Of a stretch of DNA of 64,000 nt, positions 50,680 to 61,269 are shown in pieces. The notes under the pieces are model-generated. The model worked only from the letters and a program-made list of their open reading frames with translations, was not told the DNA's origin and did not search any database. Position 1 is the first letter of the stretch. Every line of letters starts with the position of its first letter. The stretch covers positions 31,135-95,134 of the forward strand of contig JAQWGN010000009.1 in the NCBI GenBank assembly GCA_029238215.1. The letters are read 5' to 3'. Source of the DNA: Flavobacteriaceae bacterium (GTDB taxonomy: Bacteria; Bacteroidota; Bacteroidia; Flavobacteriales; Flavobacteriaceae). The position numbers were made by a program, and so were the translations under genes.

Positions 50680-51333
50680 ATGAATAAAGCAGAAAAGGTT
50701 TCCTTTGTAATCAATACATTAGAAAAGCTTTACCCCACTATTCCCATACCACTTGATCATAAAGATCCCTACACGCTGCTCATTGCCGTATTACTTTCTG
50801 CACAAAGTACAGACGTGCGTGTCAATAAAATAACCCCTTTGCTTTTTGAACGAGCAGATAACCCTACTGATATGGTGAAATTAAGTGTTTCAGAAATTAG
50901 GGAAATTATTAAGCCAGTTGGTTTATCGCCTATGAAAGCAAAAGGGATTCATGGGCTTTCAGAAATACTTTTAGAAAAACATGGTGGAAACGTACCAAAA
51001 AGCTTTGAAGCCTTAGAAGAGTTACCTGCAGTTGGTCATAAAACAGCAAGTGTTGTTATGGCGCAAGCATTTGGCGTTCCTGCATTTCCTGTGGACACTC
51101 ATATTCATCGTTTAATGTATCGATGGGGATTTACCAATGGAAAAAATGTAGTTCAAACAGAACGGGATGCAAAACGTATTTTTCCAAAAGAAAAATGGAA
51201 CGATCTTCATTTACAAATTATCTGGTACGGAAGAGAATACAGCACAGCTCGAGCATGGGATATTGATAAAGATGTAATAACCCGAACTATCGGAAGAAAA
51301 AGTCTTTTAAAAAAACACGGTTATTTTTGCTAA
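50680..51333 (+). CDS. nth: Endonuclease III
   Basis: LLIAVLLSAQSTDVRVNKITPLLF, LPAVGHKTASVVMAQAFGVPAFPVDTHIHRLMYRWG. Confidence 0.93.
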   Translation: MNKAEKVSFVINTLEKLYPTIPIPLDHKDPYTLLIAVLLSAQSTDVRVNKITPLLFERADNPTDMVKLSVSEIREIIKPVGLSPMKAKGIHGLSEILLEKHGGNVPKSFEALEELPAVGHKTASVVMAQAFGVPAFPVDTHIHRLMYRWGFTNGKNVVQTERDAKRIFPKEKWNDLHLQIIWYGREYSTARAWDIDKDVITRTIGRKSLLKKHGYFC

Positions 51334-51383
51334 GCATAATTCACTTAGGACAGCTAATAAAATTAATTGAACATCAATTAGCT

Positions 51384-51488
51384 ATGAAACCAGTTTTAGA
51401 TTCTTCAATCTTTAGGCATTGGTATGAAGCGGCAAACTGCTTGATTAACATTAGAGAAGCCTTGCTAGGACTGGGAATGTTTTTGTAA
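51384..51488 (+). CDS. Candidate micro-ORF (34 aa from ATG; open back to TTG 51327)
   Basis: MKPVLDSSIFRHWYEAANCLINIREALLGLGMFL, frame extends upstream as LLSIIHLGQLIKLIEHQLA without stop. Confidence 0.35.
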   Translation: MKPVLDSSIFRHWYEAANCLINIREALLGLGMFL

Positions 51489-51549
51489 GGTAATACTGTG
51501 TAGAGGTTATCCATATTTTGTTTAATAAAATAACGACTACAAACTAATT

Positions 51550-52131
51550 TTATTGCGTCATTGTTAAATTTCGCTCGTCAATTAATTTACGTAAGTTAAT
51601 TAGTCCATATCGCATACGGCCTAAAGAGGTATTAATACTGACATTTGTACGTTCAGCAATTTCCTTAAAACTCATGTCTTGAAATAAGCGCATATGAAGT
51701 ACCTCGAGTTGATTTTGTGGTAATTCAAGCATTAAGGCGTTTAAGTCTGCTTTAATTTGGGTATCAATCAAAAAATCTTCAACGTTTTTTGATGGTTCAG
51801 ACATTTTATAAAAAACATCATATGCATTATCATGTGAATCATACATAGGCATGCGCTTTTTTCGTCTAAAGTGATCAACAATTAAGTTATGTGCGATACG
51901 CATCACCCATGATAAAAAACGGCCTTCTTCGTTGTATGTTCCCTTTTTCAGAGACTTAATAACCTTAATAAAAGTATCTTGGAAAATGTCATCGACAATA
52001 TCCTTGTCTTTGATTTTAGAATAAATGAAACTGTAAATACGTTGTTTGTAGCGTGAAAGTAGCGTATCGAACGCTTCATTAGAACCACTTAAGTACTCGT
52101 TTATTAGTACGTTATCAGGGATAATAGACAT
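51550..52131 (-). CDS. ECF RNA polymerase sigma factor
   Basis: YKQRIYSFIYSKIKDKDIVDDIFQDTFIKVI, RFLSWVMRIAHNLIVDHFRR, HMRLFQDMSFKEIAERTNVSINTSLGRMRYG. Confidence 0.95.
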   Translation of the reverse strand: MSIIPDNVLINEYLSGSNEAFDTLLSRYKQRIYSFIYSKIKDKDIVDDIFQDTFIKVIKSLKKGTYNEEGRFLSWVMRIAHNLIVDHFRRKKRMPMYDSHDNAYDVFYKMSEPSKNVEDFLIDTQIKADLNALMLELPQNQLEVLHMRLFQDMSFKEIAERTNVSINTSLGRMRYGLINLRKLIDERNLTMTQ

Positions 52132-52292
52132 AATCTCTCTTTTAAATCCAATAATTAATTAGAGTAAATGTCTGCTATAGGTTTTGTTTTTGATTTCTTC
52201 AAATATAGAAAACATATTTTATCACAACAAATCTACTTTCTTTTTTAAATAACTAGGACTAATCTATATCTTTAAGGCTTGATTAATTTCCA

Positions 52293-55049
52293 TTGAACAC
52301 AAACAAGAATATTGAAATAAAGGGTGCTCGAATGCAAAACCTAAAAAATGTTGATGTTAGCATCCCGCGCAACAAGCTTGTTGTTGTTACAGGCCTGTCG
52401 GGTTCAGGAAAATCTTCCTTAGCATTTGATACTTTATATGCCGAAGGTCAGCGACGTTATGTTGAAAGTTTATCCTCATATGCTAGGCAGTTTTTAGGTC
52501 GTCTGAACAAACCAAAAGTGGATCAGATAAATGGTATTGCACCTGCAATTGCTATCGAACAAAAAGTTATAAGTAACAATCCTAGATCCACCGTTGGAAC
52601 TGCAACAGAAATTTATGATTACCTAAAATTGCTTTTTGCTCGAATTGGTAAAACCTACTCTCCAATTTCTGGAAATGAAGTTAAGAAAGATGCCACCAAA
52701 GACGTATTAGCATACATTAAAACGCATAACGAAAAAGAAAAGCTCCTTATCCTTGCTCCCATTACAGTGTCTAAAAACAGAACCTTAAAAGGAACTATTG
52801 ATTTATATAAGCAACAAGGCTTTGCCAGATTGTGGATTAACAACACGTTGGTGCGTATCGATGATATTGATATTAATGAAAAACAATCCATTTCGTTGGT
52901 TATCGATCGCGTTATAACCCAAAATAATGATGATTTTTATAACCGCTTGGCGGAGTCCATCGAAACTGCTTTTCATGAAGGAAATAGCACAATGCAAGTC
53001 TACACAATTCAAAGCGGTACCATACGTGAATTTTCTAATCGCTTTGCATTAGACGGAATGATCTTTACACTACCCAACGAACATTTATTTAGTTTTAACA
53101 ATCCGCTGGGAGCCTGTCCAACATGTGAGGGCTATGGAGATCTTATAGGAGTAGATGAACAATTGGTTATTCCAAACACCAATTTATCTGTTTTCGGAGG
53201 TGCTGTGGCACCCTGGAAAGGCGAAAGTCTAAGCCGGCATTTGGAGCGATTTGTGAACAATGCACACCTTGCTGATTTTCCCATACACAAACCTTATTTT
53301 GAACTTACCGAGTCGCATAAAAAAACATTGTGGGATGGGGCAAAAGGAATTAAAGGGATTAATCAGTTTTTCGCCAAACTAGAAGCTAAGAATTACAAAA
53401 TTCAAAATCGGGTTTTATTATCACGCTATAGAGGCAGAACACGCTGTAATACATGTAATGGCAAACGCCTAAATGAAGCGGCAAATTATGTAAAAATAGA
53501 TGGGCATACACTTTCAGATTTCGTGGACATGCCTGTAAATGAATTAACTCGAGTTATTGCTGATTTAACATTGACCGAGCATCAACAACATATAGCGCGT
53601 AGGCTTTTAGTCGAGATAAACGATCGATTGCATTTCCTAAATCAAGTAGGTCTTGGGTATTTAACTTTAAACCGTCGTGCTAGCACACTTTCAGGCGGTG
53701 AATCGCAGCGAATAAACCTAGCAACTTCTTTAGGGAGTAGTTTGGTAGGCTCGTTATACATCTTAGATGAGCCTAGTATTGGGCTACACCCCAAAGACAC
53801 CAAGCGGTTAATCGCTGTATTGCATGCGTTACGTGATTTGGGAAACACTGTCATTGTTGTAGAACATGATGATGACATCATGAAAGCATCGGACGAAATT
53901 ATTGATTTGGGACCAGATGCTGGTGTTTTTGGAGGAGAACTGGTAGCGCAAGGCACTTTTAAGGCGCTACTTAAAGCAGATACCTGGACAGGTAAATACT
54001 TGTCAAAACGTGCAAGTATTCCGCTTCCAAAATCAAGAATTAAAACAACAAAAAAATTACAAATTCTAGGCGCAAGAGAACATAACCTTAAAAACATTGA
54101 TGTTTCTTTTCCATTGCATATGCTTACCGTAATAACCGGTGTATCAGGAAGTGGAAAAAGTACGCTAATAAAAGATATTTTACTCCCTGCCATAAGGAAG
54201 CAAAAAGGAATTCATGGTGATAAAACTGGTGAATTTACATCTTTAGAAGGTGACTTAAATGCCTTTGATGACATACAATACATTAGTCAGAAACCAATTG
54301 GTTTGTCCTCTAGATCTAATCCAGTAACTTACATAAAAGCATACGATGAAATCAGAAAGCTTTTTGCTTCATTAGGGGTTTCAAAACAACGTGGTTATCA
54401 GGCTAAACATTTCTCTTTTAATGTTGATGGAGGGCGTTGTCCCAATTGCAAAGGGGAAGGTACTGTTAAAATTGAAATGCAATTTATGGCAGATGTAGAT
54501 TTGATTTGTGAAGAATGTAATGGCAAACGTTTTAAAAAAGAGGTACTTGAAGTTAAATTCCAAGAAAAAACTATTCATGATTTATTGAGCATGAGTATTG
54601 ATGAAGCGATCGCTTTTTTTAAACAACATCAAAACAATAAAATTGCAGACCGTCTACAGCCTTTACAGGATGTAGGAATGGGCTATGTCGCTTTGGGACA
54701 ATCCTCCTCTACCCTTTCTGGTGGTGAAGCACAACGCATAAAATTAGCAAGTTTTTTACTAAAAGGAGCACAAAAAAGCAAAACACTATTCCTGTTTGAT
54801 GAGCCTACCACGGGACTACATATGCATGATATTAATAAACTTGTAGGATCGTTTAGAGCGCTTATTGAGCGCGGACATTCCTTAATTGTAATAGAGCATA
54901 ATATCAGTCTTATTGAGCAAGCAGATCACATCATTGATTTGGGACCTGAAGGTGGAACAAATGGTGGTTATATTTTGGCGACTGGTACTCCCGAAGAAAT
55001 TAATGCAAATAAGAAGTCTAGTCTGTTCAATTTATTGCTTACCACTTAG
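52293..55049 (+). CDS. uvrA: Excinuclease ABC subunit A
   Basis: [37 protein letters not shown], two ABC domains, [14 protein letters not shown] start. Confidence 0.95.
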   Translation: MNTNKNIEIKGARMQNLKNVDVSIPRNKLVVVTGLSGSGKSSLAFDTLYAEGQRRYVESLSSYARQFLGRLNKPKVDQINGIAPAIAIEQKVISNNPRSTVGTATEIYDYLKLLFARIGKTYSPISGNEVKKDATKDVLAYIKTHNEKEKLLILAPITVSKNRTLKGTIDLYKQQGFARLWINNTLVRIDDIDINEKQSISLVIDRVITQNNDDFYNRLAESIETAFHEGNSTMQVYTIQSGTIREFSNRFALDGMIFTLPNEHLFSFNNPLGACPTCEGYGDLIGVDEQLVIPNTNLSVFGGAVAPWKGESLSRHLERFVNNAHLADFPIHKPYFELTESHKKTLWDGAKGIKGINQFFAKLEAKNYKIQNRVLLSRYRGRTRCNTCNGKRLNEAANYVKIDGHTLSDFVDMPVNELTRVIADLTLTEHQQHIARRLLVEINDRLHFLNQVGLGYLTLNRRASTLSGGESQRINLATSLGSSLVGSLYILDEPSIGLHPKDTKRLIAVLHALRDLGNTVIVVEHDDDIMKASDEIIDLGPDAGVFGGELVAQGTFKALLKADTWTGKYLSKRASIPLPKSRIKTTKKLQILGAREHNLKNIDVSFPLHMLTVITGVSGSGKSTLIKDILLPAIRKQKGIHGDKTGEFTSLEGDLNAFDDIQYISQKPIGLSSRSNPVTYIKAYDEIRKLFASLGVSKQRGYQAKHFSFNVDGGRCPNCKGEGTVKIEMQFMADVDLICEECNGKRFKKEVLEVKFQEKTIHDLLSMSIDEAIAFFKQHQNNKIADRLQPLQDVGMGYVALGQSSSTLSGGEAQRIKLASFLLKGAQKSKTLFLFDEPTTGLHMHDINKLVGSFRALIERGHSLIVIEHNISLIEQADHIIDLGPEGGTNGGYILATGTPEEINANKKSSLFNLLLTT

Positions 55050-56499
55050 ACTTAATTCGATTTTCTACGATTCTATTAAGCGTTGATGAAAGTTTTAACT
55101 TGATTACCAAAATTCCATAAACCAACGTAATCAGAGTGGATTTTAAAAGGATGGAAACGATTGGGTTAACAGAGAATACCACAAACGACATAGCCCAAAA
55201 TAATACGCCAATTATAGCGAAAGCATAAAGTGTATTTCTGTTGTAGGGCTGTATACCAAAATAATGGTAAACATATCCCATACGCACATAGGTGAATACC
55301 ACTACAACAAGTAATGTAGAAAGTGCAGCGCCGTTAATCCCATAAACAGGGATAAATACAAGATTTCCAAACACTACAAAAAGTGCCATTAAAATTGTAA
55401 GTATTAACGCAACGTGGTATTTTTTAGAATTAATAAGCATGGTGTTTGATGCCCCTGAACTCATATGCACAAGCTTTGCAAATGAAATCATAAGCACTAC
55501 CCAAATAGCATTACCATAACCTTTATCTTTAATTAACTCAAATAAGGATTCAATACTGCCATTCACCAATAGAAAAAACCAACCTGCTAAGAGTAATAAA
55601 TTAATCGAACTATCTTTATACAGACTAGCAACTTGACCTGTATCGTTAGTGTTAATTGCCTTTGCCACAAGTGGATTTAGAATTTGAAATAAAGCACGAC
55701 CCGGAACTTCAATCAATGTAGCAGTAAAAATGCCAACGGCGTAAAAAGCAGTCTGTTCAATCGCATTGTATTGCGGCAACATAAATTTATCAATATCAAT
55801 AATCAAACTTCCTGCCGAAGCAGCAAGCACGAGGTAAAAGGAGTATCGTAAGACTTCTTTAAAATTAGTTGGTATGTAAAGATTAAACTTGGGTGGTTGA
55901 ATACGAAAAGCGATGATCATCATCATGATTAAACGTAAATAATACAACCCAACAAGAAAAACAAAGAACTGATCTAAAGAAATTATCTCAAGTGCATAAA
56001 GCGATAGAAGTAAGAAGATGCTAATACGGGGATAGATTTCTTTAAGCATATTACCGCCCACAGATTTAAAATGAACTCTAGCCCATGAGTAAAACACCTC
56101 AAAATAAGCCGTAGCAAAAGCAACACTAAAGATGACCCATGTATACTTGGATATGATGGGGTTTTCAACAGATAATAAGGCAGCTATGCTGTAGTGAAAA
56201 AAGATGGCCAAAAAGCATAATGGTAAGGTAATTACTAGAGGGAGTAGCACTGCAAAAGAAAGAAATCCCTGTTGATGACTTGCATCATAACTGCTGTGAA
56301 ATTTAATAATCGTTTGAGCAATACCAAAACCTATTAGAGGCATTAATAAGTTTGATGCCGATAATAAAAATACAACCAACCCTTGCTGCTCAGCTCCAAA
56401 AAAATAGGGATATAAAACCAAGGTGTTCACAGCACCAATGCCAAAACCTAACATGATGCCAGCGAGATTTTTTGAAGATTGTGAAGTAAGCATATTCAT
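55039..56499 (-). CDS. Polysaccharide flippase / oligosaccharide transporter (MOP superfamily)
   Basis: 486 aa, ~12-14 hydrophobic segments, Wzx/MurJ-like; next to glycosyltransferase. Confidence 0.83.
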   Translation of the reverse strand: MNMLTSQSSKNLAGIMLGFGIGAVNTLVLYPYFFGAEQQGLVVFLLSASNLLMPLIGFGIAQTIIKFHSSYDASHQQGFLSFAVLLPLVITLPLCFLAIFFHYSIAALLSVENPIISKYTWVIFSVAFATAYFEVFYSWARVHFKSVGGNMLKEIYPRISIFLLLSLYALEIISLDQFFVFLVGLYYLRLIMMMIIAFRIQPPKFNLYIPTNFKEVLRYSFYLVLAASAGSLIIDIDKFMLPQYNAIEQTAFYAVGIFTATLIEVPGRALFQILNPLVAKAINTNDTGQVASLYKDSSINLLLLAGWFFLLVNGSIESLFELIKDKGYGNAIWVVLMISFAKLVHMSSGASNTMLINSKKYHVALILTILMALFVVFGNLVFIPVYGINGAALSTLLVVVVFTYVRMGYVYHYFGIQPYNRNTLYAFAIIGVLFWAMSFVVFSVNPIVSILLKSTLITLVYGILVIKLKLSSTLNRIVENRIKSKW

Positions 56500-57743
56500 G
56501 ATATCGATAGAATTAAGTTCAAGTAGTCTTTTGCAATATTTGCCCTTTTAAATTGATCAATATTTGCTTTTTCACTTAACAGTTCTTTGTCAGAAAACCA
56601 CTGTAAAAGAGTGTTTTTTATAATCGCCTTTTCATCAAATGTAGCATAAATACCAAGTTTATGTGCTGTAAATAATTGTTCCATGTCACTTGGCCTTGGT
56701 CCGATGGCAAGAATAGGTCGTTGAGTAGCCATATATTCAAACAATTTTCCGTGAATTACATTTTCTGTATTGGGCATATTGATTCCCAATAACAATAAGG
56801 CTTTTGCATTAGGAAGTCGTTTGTCAATTTCTGATTTGCTTTGGTACCCCATATGTTTCACATGTGTTTCAATTCCAAAAGCATGAATATCCTCTTTGAC
56901 AGCTTTGCTTAACTGACCATACAACTCAAGAGAGAATTCAGCTCGGAATGTGTCATTTTCTTGTAAAAGCTCTGCAATGGCACTCCATAAGGCTTTTGGA
57001 TTTTGTTGTGCTTTCAAACTGCCAGCATAAACCAATCCGTGAGGAGCAGCAGTGGTTTGCTGCAATATGCGTTCAAACCCATTTGTCATACAATACGTGT
57101 TTGTGTTGTATCTATAAAAAGCAGAAGCCAAAGACGGAGCAGTAACCACAACAGCATCAGCTTGGGTAACAACATTGCGTTCCTGCTTTTGATGGGTTAG
57201 TTTTATTGGCTTGAGCATCGGGAGGCTATTGTTTTGAAAAAAACCTGTCCATGGATCACGAAAATCAGCAATCCAAGAAACCCCTAGTTTATTTTTAGTT
57301 TCTAATCCAACCTTATGTATCGAATGTGGGGGGCCGGAAGTAATTACTACATCAAAAGGAGTGAGACCATGCTTATTTGTTAAACGTTTACACGCAGCTT
57401 TTGCCCAAAAAACACGAGCGTCTGGAATAAAAAAATTAGCACGAATCCAACGAAAAAACTGATTCTTAAAGCCTTTGTTAATACCAATATTTTCAGCAAT
57501 GGGTGATTTGCTTTTGCTCAAAGGCTCCCATCCTTTCACTGCAATAATGTTAATTCGCGAGTCAAGTTTTTCTAAGAGCGTTTCATCCACTTCTGACACT
57601 CTGGGTCGAAGTGGTACAAATACAGTTAATTGCATCCCTGACTTAGCCCAAGCATTGGCGAAAAACAACCAACGCTGTACTCCTGAGCCTCCTGAAGGGG
57701 GCCAGTAATACACAACCAACGCAATATGTTTTGATTTATGCAA
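56496..57743 (-). CDS. Glycosyltransferase (GT4-like)
   Basis: YYWPPSGGSGVQRWLFFANAWAKSG, FDVVITSGPPHSIH, WIADFRDPW. Confidence 0.88.
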   Translation of the reverse strand: MHKSKHIALVVYYWPPSGGSGVQRWLFFANAWAKSGMQLTVFVPLRPRVSEVDETLLEKLDSRINIIAVKGWEPLSKSKSPIAENIGINKGFKNQFFRWIRANFFIPDARVFWAKAACKRLTNKHGLTPFDVVITSGPPHSIHKVGLETKNKLGVSWIADFRDPWTGFFQNNSLPMLKPIKLTHQKQERNVVTQADAVVVTAPSLASAFYRYNTNTYCMTNGFERILQQTTAAPHGLVYAGSLKAQQNPKALWSAIAELLQENDTFRAEFSLELYGQLSKAVKEDIHAFGIETHVKHMGYQSKSEIDKRLPNAKALLLLGINMPNTENVIHGKLFEYMATQRPILAIGPRPSDMEQLFTAHKLGIYATFDEKAIIKNTLLQWFSDKELLSEKANIDQFKRANIAKDYLNLILSIS

Positions 57744-60123
57744 TCTCTTTTGGTTTTCGAATTAGAAGACCAAGTAAAAGGAAAAACAAGACCCATCCAG
57801 AAGCCATAAACAAAGTACCTCGCTGAATTATAGTAGGAGAAAACATAAAAACAACTTCATGTTCTCCTGGTGGAATAATAAGTCCTCTTAATAGGTAATT
57901 TACCTTAAAGTGTGGCACTGCTACACCATCAACATATGCCTGCCATCCATTAGCATAAAACTGTTCAGAAAACACAGCCAAACGTTCATGTTGAACATTT
58001 GCAGTATACGTTAAAAAATTGTTTTTCTGTGTCTTAAGCCTGATAACATCAGTCTCTGATGTTTTAAAATATTGCTGATCAAGTGTCGTAGAAATTGCCT
58101 GCTTTCGTGGATCGATTGAGCCTAAAGAAACAATTGCATCGTTAGCTGTAGGTACATGAATAATTTCATCAACCAACCAGGCTGCACCAAGTGCAGATGG
58201 ACGTGTGGCAATTCCATTTTCGTATGCTGAATCCAATACGTACTTTATGTTTAGCAGGTCCATAACGACGCTATCTTCTTGTTGCAAGTAAAAATCATAA
58301 ACCTCTTGTAATGCTGCAGGCTTTGCACCGTGGTATCCGCCTACAGTACGATGAAAATAGGCTGTACGGGAATTTGACAGTCCTAGGCGTGGTTCGAAAA
58401 CTCGAAAGCTAGTTTGATCTTTTAAAATCTCTTTGTCTTGCGGTGAAGCGACAAATGGTTGTGCAAGTTTGTATGATGAAACAAATTGTTCTTCGTCAAA
58501 ATAGGTTCGGTTTTGTTGCCACAAATCTCCGACCAAAAATACAGTCAACAACACTACAAATGAAGAAGCATTAATTTTTTTGCGCCAAAAAAGTAAAACA
58601 ATAGCTGCAACAATAACAAGTAAAAGCACAATCCGTTGAATGTCTTTCCAAAGCAAGGATGCGCGAGCATCTTTAAGAGGATTCATTATTTCTGGATAAT
58701 CTGCAAATGGTTCATTTGCGGAAGTAAAAGAGAAAAAGCCTTGGGCTCCTGCAACAAGAAATAAGATTAAAAGGACAAAAACAATTAAAACAGCATACAA
58801 TCGCAGTAGTTTTTGACGAGTTACAGGCTCTTTTATTAGGCTTGATAGACCCAGCATAGCCATGTAAGGCACACAAAGCATAATCATAATTTGAGCGCTA
58901 CTTACAGCACGGAATTTACCGTATAAAGGAAGGTAATCGATAAAAAATTGCGTAAGTCCAGGAACATGTTTACCCCAAGAAAAAAGAAGTGAAAGGCTAA
59001 TGATGGCTATTAAAACAATTTTAGTGCTTCGTTGTACTACCACCAATCCAAAAAGAGCAAAGAAAAGCACCATAACTCCCAAATAAACAGGAGCAGCTAC
59101 TATAGGTTGATCTCCCCAATACGGGCGGGCATACCTAAAAATTGTATTAGCCGTTTCTGCGTCTAGTGTATGCAAAAAACGTACAAAATCACTATCCATT
59201 GGGAAACTAGCCCCAGAGCTACCTCCTACTACATTGGGTGAAAACAGGGTAAGCGTTTCAAGAATTCCATAGCTATACTCCGTTATATAGTCAAAGGAAA
59301 GTCCGTCAGATGCAGGATGTGACATTCCTTCAGGTGTAATTGTAAGTTCACTAGAACCACGAGTGCTTTGCTTGGTGTAATCAAGTGTCGCTAAAACCCC
59401 TTGTGCATTTAACAACAGTGCAATAATTCCAGAAAAAACAAGTGTTGCAAAAGCACGATACAGTGTTTTGATATTGTTTTTTTTAGCCATATTTAGTGAC
59501 CATATTAAAAACCAAACAGCCGCCATTATAAGTGTATAATAGCTCATTTGTACATGATTAGCGTGTAGTTGAAGTGCTAATCCTAAACTAAGCCATAACA
59601 CACCATACTTATTTTTATCAACCAATACCTGAAATAGCCCTATAAACACTAGCGGTGCGTAAGCAAGTGCCATTGCTTTTGTATTGTGTCCAACCATTAA
59701 AATAATAATGTAATAGGAAGAAAAGCCATAGACTAAGGAACCAAAAACTGAAACTGGTATGGAAAATCGACGGCTTTGTGCAAAAAGGTAAAAGAAGAAT
59801 AAATACAAAAAAAGCATGTCCGCAGGACGTGGAAGAAATTGTAATGCGTTATTTATATAGCGTAAAACATCATATGGATATTTTGATGTTATTTGGTATG
59901 TTGGCATTCCCATAAATGCATTGTCAATCCAATAGGGCTCTTCATCAAATTCAGCCCGATGCTCCAAAATTTGACGTTGCATCCCTTTAAACTGTACAAT
60001 ATCTGATTGTACAAGTGACTTACCCGATAACAATGGGTAGAAATATGCAAGCGATATAACGACAAAAAAAGCCGTTACTAAAATGTGAGGTAACAAAAAG
60101 CGAAACCGAGCATACATCATCAT
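57736..60123 (-). CDS. YfhO-family membrane protein
   Basis: 795 aa polytopic; C-terminal YFKTSETDVIRLKT...FSEQFYANGWQAYVDGVAVPHFKVNYLLRGLIIPPGEHEVVFMFSP. Confidence 0.88.
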   Translation of the reverse strand: MMMYARFRFLLPHILVTAFFVVISLAYFYPLLSGKSLVQSDIVQFKGMQRQILEHRAEFDEEPYWIDNAFMGMPTYQITSKYPYDVLRYINNALQFLPRPADMLFLYLFFFYLFAQSRRFSIPVSVFGSLVYGFSSYYIIILMVGHNTKAMALAYAPLVFIGLFQVLVDKNKYGVLWLSLGLALQLHANHVQMSYYTLIMAAVWFLIWSLNMAKKNNIKTLYRAFATLVFSGIIALLLNAQGVLATLDYTKQSTRGSSELTITPEGMSHPASDGLSFDYITEYSYGILETLTLFSPNVVGGSSGASFPMDSDFVRFLHTLDAETANTIFRYARPYWGDQPIVAAPVYLGVMVLFFALFGLVVVQRSTKIVLIAIISLSLLFSWGKHVPGLTQFFIDYLPLYGKFRAVSSAQIMIMLCVPYMAMLGLSSLIKEPVTRQKLLRLYAVLIVFVLLILFLVAGAQGFFSFTSANEPFADYPEIMNPLKDARASLLWKDIQRIVLLLVIVAAIVLLFWRKKINASSFVVLLTVFLVGDLWQQNRTYFDEEQFVSSYKLAQPFVASPQDKEILKDQTSFRVFEPRLGLSNSRTAYFHRTVGGYHGAKPAALQEVYDFYLQQEDSVVMDLLNIKYVLDSAYENGIATRPSALGAAWLVDEIIHVPTANDAIVSLGSIDPRKQAISTTLDQQYFKTSETDVIRLKTQKNNFLTYTANVQHERLAVFSEQFYANGWQAYVDGVAVPHFKVNYLLRGLIIPPGEHEVVFMFSPTIIQRGTLFMASGWVLFFLLLGLLIRKPKEIA

Positions 60124-60169
60124 TCAAAAATACAACTCTATCCGTAACTAACAGAATTTATAATTGATG

Positions 60170-60177
60170 TATCTTTG
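60170..60177 (+). promoter_or_regulatory. Bacteroidota -7 promoter element TATCTTTG
   Basis: TAnnTTTG 3 nt before ATG 60181. Confidence 0.4.
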
Positions 60178-60180
60178 AAT

Positions 60181-61269
60181 ATGCGATGGATTTTATCTTA
60201 TAGCTTTAGTGTTATTCTCGTTGTTTTTATGCTAATCGACGTGAATGCACAGTACACCGATGTTATTAATAGCAATAGACCAAGTCAATCAATGGGTGCA
60301 TTTTCTGTAGGGAAAAATGTATACCAGCTTGAACAAGGTATTTCCATACGACAAGGTTCTTTTCCTGCCTTATACGATGCTTCATATACTGGCTTAGGAA
60401 CAAAAACAGAACTTCGAATAGGTGTGTTTAGAGAGCAATTAGAGCTCATTGGCGCTGTGGACTATCAAATGGATGCGTTATCATATTCGAATACACTTGG
60501 TACATTCAAAATAGATCGCAATGCGCCTCGAGATTTATCGGCAGGGATTAAATACCTAGTTTTTGATCCATTTCGGAGAGTAGATAAATATAAGGTAAAT
60601 GTGTACAGTTGGCATGCCAACCGGCGTTTACGGTGGCGTGATTTAGTACCTGCAGTGTCTGTTTATGGTGGTGCTCAATTTAGCACAACCGGAGTATTCC
60701 CTTATCAAGAAAATTTTTATCAATTATACCAATTCAATTACAAACCAATTACAGAGCCTACTGTATCAGGTCAAGCAACCTTAATCTTACAGCAGCATTT
60801 ACGCCCTGGATTGGTACTTGTTCATAACATAGGCATGCGCTACATCAGTGCTGAAATCACACAGCAAAAGTTAATTGGAACATTAACATATAGCACGCGT
60901 TCCAACTGGTCGTATTTCATTGAATACCGCATCGATGAGAGCCCATTATATAACGATACTACCCTAGCTTCAGGATTAGCTTATTTGGTCTCATCTAACC
61001 TTCAACTAGATGCCTTTTTACAGCGTTCTTTAAAAGAAACGCCGCAACTTATGACAGCCGGTATTGGGGTATCGTTTCGTATCGATCGTCATAATGATTT
61101 TGTTGGGCAACCTCAGAGTTATGATGAATCGAGAAAGTCACGTCAGAATCGTAAAGCGGTAAATCGCCAAAGTAAATTAAATAAAAAGTCTGAAAAACGC
61201 AGCAACAAAGGATTACGCAAGTTGGAGAAAGAACAAAAACGAATTGAAAGAAAGTTAAGGAAGTTATAA
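60181..61269 (+). CDS. Putative outer-membrane transporter-like (MetA-pathway/phenol-degradation type) protein with basic C-terminal tail
   Basis: Signal peptide; INSNRPSQSMGAFSVGKNVYQLEQGI; C-terminal RQNRKAVNRQSKLNKKSEKRSNKGLRKLEKEQKRIERKLRKL. Confidence 0.75.
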   Translation: MRWILSYSFSVILVVFMLIDVNAQYTDVINSNRPSQSMGAFSVGKNVYQLEQGISIRQGSFPALYDASYTGLGTKTELRIGVFREQLELIGAVDYQMDALSYSNTLGTFKIDRNAPRDLSAGIKYLVFDPFRRVDKYKVNVYSWHANRRLRWRDLVPAVSVYGGAQFSTTGVFPYQENFYQLYQFNYKPITEPTVSGQATLILQQHLRPGLVLVHNIGMRYISAEITQQKLIGTLTYSTRSNWSYFIEYRIDESPLYNDTTLASGLAYLVSSNLQLDAFLQRSLKETPQLMTAGIGVSFRIDRHNDFVGQPQSYDESRKSRQNRKAVNRQSKLNKKSEKRSNKGLRKLEKEQKRIERKLRKL

